Below, one piece after another: positions 58,403 through 64,000 of a stretch of DNA of 64,000 bases (its first letter is position 1; each line of letters begins with the position of its first letter). The DNA is taken from contig SGZM01000002.1 of NCBI GenBank assembly GCA_004214065.1, forward strand, positions 1 to 64,000, read 5' to 3'. The notes under the pieces were generated by a model, which saw only the letters and a list, made by a program, of their open reading frames with translations, did no database searches and was not told the origin of the DNA. This DNA is from Gammaproteobacteria bacterium (GTDB lineage Bacteria > Pseudomonadota > Gammaproteobacteria > Magnimaribacterales > Magnimaribacteraceae). Both the position numbers and the translations under genes were made by a program.

Positions 58403-59422
58403 ATGGCTCAAAAAAAGGTGACAGATATAAAAGAAGTAGACAAATCAAAACAACTGGATAATGCGTTAGGTCAGATTGAAAGACAATTTGGTTCTGGAAC
58501 AGTTATGCGCATGGGTGAAAAAAGGCATGAAAAGATTCCTGCAATTCCAACTGGCTCACTTGGCTTAGATCTAGCCTTGGGTATAGGTGGACTCCCTAGA
58601 GGAAGAATAGTAGAAATATATGGCCCTGAATCTTCAGGTAAAACTACCTTAACACTCGAAGTAATAGCCCAATGCCAAAAACTTGGAGGAACAGCTGCTT
58701 TTATTGATGCCGAGCACGCTTTGGATCCCATATATGCTGCAAAGCTAGGCGTAAATGTAGATGAACTTTTAGTTTCCCAACCTGACACAGGTGAACAGGC
58801 TCTCGAAGTTGCAGATATTATGGTTTCTTCCGGTGGTATTGATATTCTGGTAATAGACTCTGTGGCAGCACTAGTTCCTAAGGCTGAGATAGAAGGTGAA
58901 ATGGGAGATCATCATGTAGGCTTGCAGGCAAGACTTATGTCTCAGGCATTAAGAAAGATAACTGGAAACGTAAAAAAATCAGATACCTTAGTTATTTTTA
59001 TTAATCAAATAAGACACAAAATAGGAGTGATGTTTGGCAGCCCTGAAACAACAGCTGGCGGAAACGCGCTTAAATTTTATTCTTCTGTGAGAATGGATAT
59101 AAGGAGAATTGGTACTGTTAAAGATGGCGATGAGGCTGTAGGTAACGAAACAAGAGTTAAAGTTGTCAAAAATAAAGTATCACCTCCTTTCAAGCAGGCA
59201 GAATTCCAAATCCTCTATAACAAAGGAATTAATAGGCTGGGCGAGTTGATAGATAAGGGTTCTGATTTAGATATCATAGAAAAAGCTGGAGCCTGGTACA
59301 GCTATGAGGGAGAGAAAATAGGGCAAGGCAAAGCTAACTCCATAGAGTTTCTTGAACAAAATCCTAAATTACTCAAAACAATCGAAAAGCAGGTTATAGA
59401 AGCAATCAATAAAGAGGACTAA
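58403..59422 (+). CDS. recA: Recombinase RecA
   Basis: A 339-residue RecA. Walker A is GPESSGKT (residues 74-81), Walker [12 protein letters not shown], with [33 protein letters not shown] and [12 protein letters not shown] of loop L2. The C-terminal domain is short and ends EAINKED. It carries out homologous recombination and triggers LexA self-cleavage. recX, its usual neighbour, is missing. Confidence 0.99.
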   Translation: MAQKKVTDIKEVDKSKQLDNALGQIERQFGSGTVMRMGEKRHEKIPAIPTGSLGLDLALGIGGLPRGRIVEIYGPESSGKTTLTLEVIAQCQKLGGTAAFIDAEHALDPIYAAKLGVNVDELLVSQPDTGEQALEVADIMVSSGGIDILVIDSVAALVPKAEIEGEMGDHHVGLQARLMSQALRKITGNVKKSDTLVIFINQIRHKIGVMFGSPETTAGGNALKFYSSVRMDIRRIGTVKDGDEAVGNETRVKVVKNKVSPPFKQAEFQILYNKGINRLGELIDKGSDLDIIEKAGAWYSYEGEKIGQGKANSIEFLEQNPKLLKTIEKQVIEAINKED

Positions 59423-59464
59423 TTTCTCTTTCTCATAAAGCCTGTTTTGTTATAGGATTCTAAT

Positions 59465-59487
59465 GTGGCGACGTTTAAAGTCGCCAC
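59465..59487 (+). terminator. Hairpin after recA
   Basis: GTGGCGAC and GTCGCCAC pair perfectly over 8 bases with a 7-base loop (GTTTAAA), 42 bases after recA. Only three T follow, so as an intrinsic terminator it is imperfect, but the GC-rich stem stands out. It also lies in the 5' leader of the thiolase gene. Confidence 0.55.
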
Positions 59488-59511
59488 TTTCATGAATATA
59501 AAGGAGAGATT

Positions 59512-60690
59512 ATGGGAAATGCGTATATTGTTGGTGCGGTAAGGACACCCGGTGGAAGAAAGAATGGTAAATTGAGCCAATGGCATCCTACTGATTTGGG
59601 TGCATTAGTTTTGGATGAAATTGTTCAAAGAACTGGAGTTAAACCAGAACTGATAGATGACGTAATATTTGGTTGTGTAAGTCAATCTGGAGCTCAATCA
59701 GGTAATGTTGCAAGAAATGCAGTACTTGCATCTTCGCTTCCAGAATCTGTACCAGGAACTACTGTAGATAGGCAATGTGGATCTTCTCAGCAAGCTATAC
59801 ATTTTGCTGCTCAAGCAGTTATGTCAGAAACACAGGACATCGTGATAGCGGGCGGTGTGGAGGTAATGAGCCAAGTGCCTATTGGAGCTGCTGTAATAGA
59901 TAGCTTCAAGGCTGGCCATGGACAGCCTTACGGTGGAAAGGGGACAAGTGAAAGATATCCTGGAGTTCAATTCAGTCAATTCACTGGAGCTGAAATGATG
60001 GCAGATAGATGGGATATGTCTCGTGAAGAGCTAGATTCTTTTGCTCTAGCTAGTCATCAGAAAGCTATAAACGCTACTGAAGGAGGCTTTTTTGATAGAG
60101 AAATTGTTCCTGTTGAAGGAGATCTGCCTAATGGTGATAAAGAAATGGTGACTGTTGATGAAGGTATAAGATTTGATGCTAGCGAGGAAAGTCTATCGGG
60201 TTTAAATACCCTTTCAGAAGATGGTGTTTTAACAGCAGGAACTTCTAGCCAAATTTGCGATGGTGCAGCAGCAGTTATGCTGGTCAATGATGCTGGTCTA
60301 GAAAAACTTGGTTTAAAACCTAGAGCCAAGGTTGTTGCGTTAGCACTAGCAGGAGATGATCCTGTTATTATGCTCACCGGTCCTATACCTGCCTCTAAAA
60401 CTGTTCTAGATAAAGCATCTATGTCTATTGAAGATATAGATTTATATGAAGTTAATGAAGCATTCGCACCTGTTCCTTTGGCATGGGCTAAAGAACTGAA
60501 TGCAGATTTGGATAAATTAAATGTCAATGGAGGCGCTATGGCCTTAGGTCATCCTCTTGGAGGGACTGGCGCTAAGCTTATGACAACATTACTTCATGAA
60601 CTAGAAAGAAGAGAAGCAAGATTTGGGTTGCAGGCTATATGTGAAGGTGGTGGAACTGCGAACGCAATGATTATAGAAAGACTAAGCTAG
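59512..60690 (+). CDS. Acetyl-CoA acyltransferase (thiolase)
   Basis: A 392-residue thiolase that forms or cleaves beta-ketoacyl-CoA. The nucleophile is C89 in DRQCGSSQQA, H347 lies in LGHPLGGTG, and the second cysteine C377 in CEGGGTA. NEAFAPVPLAW is the NEAF motif. It fits the FadI/steroid 3-ketoacyl-CoA thiolase type of marine gammaproteobacteria; chain-length preference cannot be read. AAAGGAGAGATT precedes the ATG. Its stop shares CTAG with proS on the other strand. Confidence 0.93.
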   Translation: MGNAYIVGAVRTPGGRKNGKLSQWHPTDLGALVLDEIVQRTGVKPELIDDVIFGCVSQSGAQSGNVARNAVLASSLPESVPGTTVDRQCGSSQQAIHFAAQAVMSETQDIVIAGGVEVMSQVPIGAAVIDSFKAGHGQPYGGKGTSERYPGVQFSQFTGAEMMADRWDMSREELDSFALASHQKAINATEGGFFDREIVPVEGDLPNGDKEMVTVDEGIRFDASEESLSGLNTLSEDGVLTAGTSSQICDGAAAVMLVNDAGLEKLGLKPRAKVVALALAGDDPVIMLTGPIPASKTVLDKASMSIEDIDLYEVNEAFAPVPLAWAKELNADLDKLNVNGGAMALGHPLGGTGAKLMTTLLHELERREARFGLQAICEGGGTANAMIIERLS

Positions 60691-61961
60691 GTCTTTATAA
60701 GTGAAATTAAGTCCTGATGAGAGACTAGTTCAGGTTTCTCATCTTGCCTTTTCTTAAATTCAATTTCGCCTGTTTCTAGAGTTCGTTCTCCTATTATTAC
60801 CGTTGCAGGTATCCCAATAACTTCCATGTCGGAAAACTTAACACCAGGTCTCTTATCCCTATCATCCCATAGGACTTCAATGTCATTCTCTTTAAATAAT
60901 TGATAAATTTCTAAACATTTATCTTTTATCTCTTTTTTATCTTTCGTATTAACTTCTACAAGAGCAACCTGATAAGGAGCTAGGGCACTTGGCCAGACTA
61001 TACCTTTTTCATCATGATTTTGTTCTATAGCTGCAGCTACAATTCTAGAAGCACCTATCCCATAGCAGCCCATTTCAGGATAAATATCATGATCTTCTCC
61101 AGGAATCCTTAGATTTAGGACTTCAGAATATTTTTTTCCTAACTTAAAAATATGACCTACTTCTATTCCTCTTTTTAACTTAAGAATTCCGTTACCATCT
61201 GGACTTGGTTTTCCTTCTAAGGAAAAGGGGTCTTGACCTTCTTGCAACTCTGTTAGTAATTCCGCATTTATTGCATATTCACTTTTGTCACTAAACGCTA
61301 GTAGATCTTCACCAGATTCAGCAAGCACATGAAATTCTTCAGATTCTGACCCTCCAATAGCACCACTATCTGCTTTAACAACTCGATAGTCTAATCCAAT
61401 CTTATTGAAAATCTTTGTATAAGCTTCTTTCATTATCAGATAGCTATTACCTAGACTTTCTTTGTCAAGATCAAAAGAATAAGCATCCTTCATTATAAAT
61501 TCTCTAGACCTCATCACTCCAAACCTAGGTCTAATTTCATCTCTAAATTTAGTTTGGATTTGATATAAGGTTACAGGAAGCTGTTTATAGCTTGTTAAAA
61601 GATTTTTGCACAGGTCTGTAATAATTTCTTCATGAGTTGGGCCTAAACAAAATTTATTTTCATGCCTATCTAAAAAAACTAGAAGCTCTTGCCCATATTG
61701 ATCTATTCTCCCTGAGTCTTCCCAAAGTGTGGCAGGTTGAACCATAGGCATAAGGATTTCCTGAGCTCCTGCGAAATTCATTTCTTCTCTAATAATATTT
61801 TCTACTTTTTGAAGGACTTTCTTTCCTGTCGGAAGCCAGTTATAAATTCCTGAAGAAACCTGTCTTATCAAGCCAGCTCTAATCATTAGTTTATGACTAA
61901 CAATCTCTGCATCAGAAGGATTTTCTCTTTGCGTCCCTAAAATTAACTGTGAAGCTTTCAT
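60687..61961 (-). CDS. proS: Prolyl-tRNA synthetase lacking the editing domain
   Basis: A 424-residue class II synthetase. Catalytic motifs are GLIRQVSSGIYNWLPTG, PTHEEIITDL, FRDEIRPRFGVMRSREFIMKDAYSF, and MGCYGIGASRIVAA, followed by the anticodon domain. Sequence on both sides resembles gammaproteobacterial ProRS (E. coli 572 residues), but the ~180-residue INS editing domain between motifs 2 and 3 is gone; only ~20 linker residues remain (231-250). Such a form should not hydrolyse Ala-tRNA(Pro) by itself. Confidence 0.96.
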   Translation of the reverse strand: MKASQLILGTQRENPSDAEIVSHKLMIRAGLIRQVSSGIYNWLPTGKKVLQKVENIIREEMNFAGAQEILMPMVQPATLWEDSGRIDQYGQELLVFLDRHENKFCLGPTHEEIITDLCKNLLTSYKQLPVTLYQIQTKFRDEIRPRFGVMRSREFIMKDAYSFDLDKESLGNSYLIMKEAYTKIFNKIGLDYRVVKADSGAIGGSESEEFHVLAESGEDLLAFSDKSEYAINAELLTELQEGQDPFSLEGKPSPDGNGILKLKRGIEVGHIFKLGKKYSEVLNLRIPGEDHDIYPEMGCYGIGASRIVAAAIEQNHDEKGIVWPSALAPYQVALVEVNTKDKKEIKDKCLEIYQLFKENDIEVLWDDRDKRPGVKFSDMEVIGIPATVIIGERTLETGEIEFKKRQDEKPELVSHQDLISLIKT

Positions 61962-62023
61962 ATTTTTTGTTTGATAATACTAACATATAGCTAGTTTTCG
62001 AGAATCTATATAATTAAAATTGC

Positions 62024-62029
62024 TATAAT
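62024..62029 (+). promoter_or_regulatory. Candidate -10 for the fmdB-like/aspS pair
   Basis: TATAAT sits 44 bases before the small gene, in the 111-base divergent gap with proS. No clear -35 is visible. Confidence 0.35.
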
Positions 62030-62072
62030 TGCTGATTAGTTATAAATACAATTCTTTATTGATAAAGTTTTT

Positions 62073-62342
62073 ATGCCAACATATATTTTTAAAAATACTA
62101 AAACAAACGAGATTTTCGAACAACAAATGCGAATCTCGGAATTAGACTTGTTTAAAAAGGATAATCCTGACCTAGTCCAGATGCCTACAGCACCCTCGTT
62201 TAGATTAAAAGGTACTGGTTGGTATGAAACAGACTTTAAAACAGGAAACAAAAAAAATATTGCTAAAAGTGACAACGAGAGTACTTCAACAAAAAAATCT
62301 ACAGAAAAGAAAGAAGATAAACCTAAAAAAGCTTCTTCTTAA
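62073..62342 (+). CDS. FmdB-like small protein without zinc cysteines
   Basis: An 89-residue protein. The start MPTYIF and the segment FRLKGTGWYETDFKTGNKK match FmdB-family zinc-ribbon proteins (typically 'MPIYEYRC..CG' and 'FRLKGSGWYVTDF'). None of the four zinc-binding cysteines is present; the ribbon is replaced by KNTKTNEIFEQQMRISELDLF. The C terminus is a Lys/Ser/Thr-rich disordered tail. It precedes aspS by 7 bases, the usual FmdB-aspS pairing of gammaproteobacteria. Function unknown. Confidence 0.8.
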   Translation: MPTYIFKNTKTNEIFEQQMRISELDLFKKDNPDLVQMPTAPSFRLKGTGWYETDFKTGNKKNIAKSDNESTSTKKSTEKKEDKPKKASS

Positions 62343-62349
62343 AAATTAA

Positions 62350-64000
62350 ATGAAAAGAACACATAAATGTAATCAAGTTACTAGTGATTTAATAGGTCAG
62401 GAAATTTCTGTTTCTGGTTGGATACATCGCAGAAGGGATCATGGAGGGGTAATCTTTTTTGATCTTAGAGATGATAATGGCCTAGTCCAGGTAGTCTACA
62501 ATCCTGATTCAAAAGACACCTTTGCCCTTGCTGAAACATGCAGAAACGAATATGTTATTTTCTCTAAAGGAATCGTACAGGCACGACCAGAAGGAACTGT
62601 TAATGATAATTTGGTTACTGGAAAAGTAGAGATAGTGGCCTCTGGTTTAGAAATAGTTAATTCCTCTCAACCCATCCCATTTCAATTAGATGAATACAGT
62701 TCTGTCGGGGAAGAAACTCGCCTAAAGTATAGGTTTCTAGACTTAAGAAGAGCTGAAATGCAAGACAATCTTAGATTAAGATCAAAAGTTTCAACATCTC
62801 TTAGAAATTATCTTAATACCCAAGATTTTGTAGAGATTGAAACACCATTGTTAACTAAAGCAACTCCTGAAGGCGCTAGAGATTATCTAGTTCCGAGTAG
62901 AACTTTTCCTGGATCTTTTTTTGCTCTTCCTCAATCTCCTCAATTATTTAAACAAACCTTAATGGCTTCAGGGTTTGAGAAATATTACCAATTCGCAAAA
63001 TGCTTCAGAGATGAAGATTTACGAGCTGACAGACAACCAGAATTCACTCAATTGGATATTGAATTATCTTTTGTTGAATCAGAGGACGTAATTAGTTTAA
63101 TTACAGAAATGATACAAAAAGTTTTTAAAGAGACACTATCTGTTGATTTGGGTGAATTTCCAAGAATTACCTATAAAGAATCTATTGAAAAATATGGAGT
63201 AGATAAACCTGATCTTAGAAATCCTTTAAAATTACTTGAAGTTAAGAACTTATTTAAAGAATGTGATTTTAAAGTTTTTAGCGAACCTGCAAATGATGAA
63301 GATTCAAGAATAGCTGCAATGAGGGTTCCTAATGGAAAGATGCTAACTAGAAAACAAATAGATGACTATACAGATTTTGTTGGAAATTATGGTGCTAAAG
63401 GTTTGGCCTATATCAGAGTGGAAGATCCATCTAAGGGCAAGGAAGGGTTGCAGTCACCTATTATTAAATTCATAGAAGACTCAATTATCGATTCTCTGTT
63501 AGCTGTTTTAGAGGTGCAAGAAGGTGATATTATCTTCTTTGGAGCCGGCAAAAGAAATATTGTTAATGATTCATTGGCCCCTCTAAGGGATCTGATAGCT
63601 CACGATCTAGATTTACTAACCTGTGAGTGGGCTCCATGCTGGGTAATTGATTTTCCTATGTTTGAAAAGAATAAATCTGGAGAACTTACGCCGCTGCATC
63701 ATCCTTTCACTTCCCCTAATTGCAGCATAGATGAATTAAAAGAATCACCTCTTGATGCTGTTACTGATGCCTATGATGTAGTTTTGAATGGCACTGAGCT
63801 TGGAGGGGGATCGGTTAGGATACATGATACAAAAATGCAGAATACGGTTCTAAATCTTTTAAATATTGATGATAAAGAAGCTGATGAAAAGTTTGGCTTC
63901 CTTATTTCTGCCCTACAACATGGTTGTCCACCACATGCTGGATTAGCTATAGGTTTTGATAGATTGATTATGTTAATGACAGGGTCAGATTCTATAAGAG
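62350..64000 (+). CDS. aspS: Aspartyl-tRNA synthetase, 3' end beyond window
   Basis: The frame is open to the window end (550 residues seen; E. coli has 590). The N-terminal OB anticodon domain (SGWIHRRRDHGGVIFFDLRD), class II motif 2 (FRDEDLRADRQPEFTQLD), the bacterial GAD insert, and motif 3 (GLAIGFDRLIMLM) are visible. H31 and G82 match the non-discriminating Pseudomonas enzyme rather than E. coli, so it may also charge tRNA(Asn), for repair by GatCAB encoded at 4005-7204. Missing residues are the last ~40. Confidence 0.97.
   Translation, partial: MKRTHKCNQVTSDLIGQEISVSGWIHRRRDHGGVIFFDLRDDNGLVQVVYNPDSKDTFALAETCRNEYVIFSKGIVQARPEGTVNDNLVTGKVEIVASGLEIVNSSQPIPFQLDEYSSVGEETRLKYRFLDLRRAEMQDNLRLRSKVSTSLRNYLNTQDFVEIETPLLTKATPEGARDYLVPSRTFPGSFFALPQSPQLFKQTLMASGFEKYYQFAKCFRDEDLRADRQPEFTQLDIELSFVESEDVISLITEMIQKVFKETLSVDLGEFPRITYKESIEKYGVDKPDLRNPLKLLEVKNLFKECDFKVFSEPANDEDSRIAAMRVPNGKMLTRKQIDDYTDFVGNYGAKGLAYIRVEDPSKGKEGLQSPIIKFIEDSIIDSLLAVLEVQEGDIIFFGAGKRNIVNDSLAPLRDLIAHDLDLLTCEWAPCWVIDFPMFEKNKSGELTPLHHPFTSPNCSIDELKESPLDAVTDAYDVVLNGTELGGGSVRIHDTKMQNTVLNLLNIDDKEADEKFGFLISALQHGCPPHAGLAIGFDRLIMLMTGSDSIR

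Noticed and set aside
60057-60527. 156-codon minus-strand reading frame in the thiolase gene
   Set aside because: Shadow of a clear thiolase; no motif.

Overview
The window is AT-rich, almost wholly coding, and carries core gammaproteobacterial genes in recognisable gammaproteobacterial order. Many genes expected at these loci are missing, intergenic gaps are tiny, and there is no tRNA, CRISPR array, insertion sequence or prophage. This fits a streamlined marine gammaproteobacterium; a SAR86-like lineage is my best guess, but no 16S rRNA is present to prove it.

Layout: (1) 1-4016, an accessory stretch: the 3' end of a GH84 hexosaminidase-like gene, a DmdB-like acyl-CoA ligase, a MaoC-type hydratase and two tandem TetR-like paralogues. 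(2) 4005-18034, gatCAB (minus strand) facing mreBCD-yhdP, then a minus-strand yrbG-kdsD-[LptC/LptA hybrid]-lptB-rpoN operon. (3) 18115-29613, mlaC-murA-hisG-hisD, a DegS/AlgW protease, rplM-rpsI-petABC-sspA, divergent lpoA/rsmI, and the RNase P RNA. (4) 29711-45875, a division and cell-wall (dcw) cluster in unusual order: mraZ-rsmH-ftsL-ftsQ-ftsA-ftsZ-ftsI-murE-murF-mraY-murD-ftsW-murG-murC-ddl. (5) 45866-49777, rpsF-rpsR-rplI-dnaB and a diiron ferritin-like protein. (6) 49872-59422, pyrG-kdsA-eno-ftsB-ispD-ispF-surE-pcm, a DUF368 membrane protein, fdxA, pncC and SOS-controlled recA. (7) 59512-64000, a thiolase, an editing-domain-less proS, a cysteine-free FmdB-like gene and aspS, which runs off the end.

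From memory of Pseudomonas gene order, about 4005-45875 is collinear with the gatB-to-ftsZ chromosome arm, with many genes deleted and ftsQAZ relocated. The genes largely serve envelope building: precursor synthesis (murA to ddl, mraY, murG), elongation (mreBCD), division (ftsL/Q/B/A/Z/I/W), LPS supply and export (kdsA, kdsD, lptB, LptC/A hybrid) and lipid transport (yhdP, mlaC). The rest is translation (ribosomal proteins, gatCAB, aspS, proS), respiration (petABC) and DNA replication and repair (dnaB, recA).

The most interesting signals are a single protein combining LptC-like and LptA-like parts, an FtsQ that looks like a lipoprotein, ftsQAZ moved between ftsL and ftsI, a gamma-type ProRS with its editing domain cut out, a likely non-discriminating AspRS paired with GatCAB, an orphan mlaC at a deletion scar, and loss of rpoS, nlpD, truD and recX from their usual locus. 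I see no obviously new defence or mobile system.
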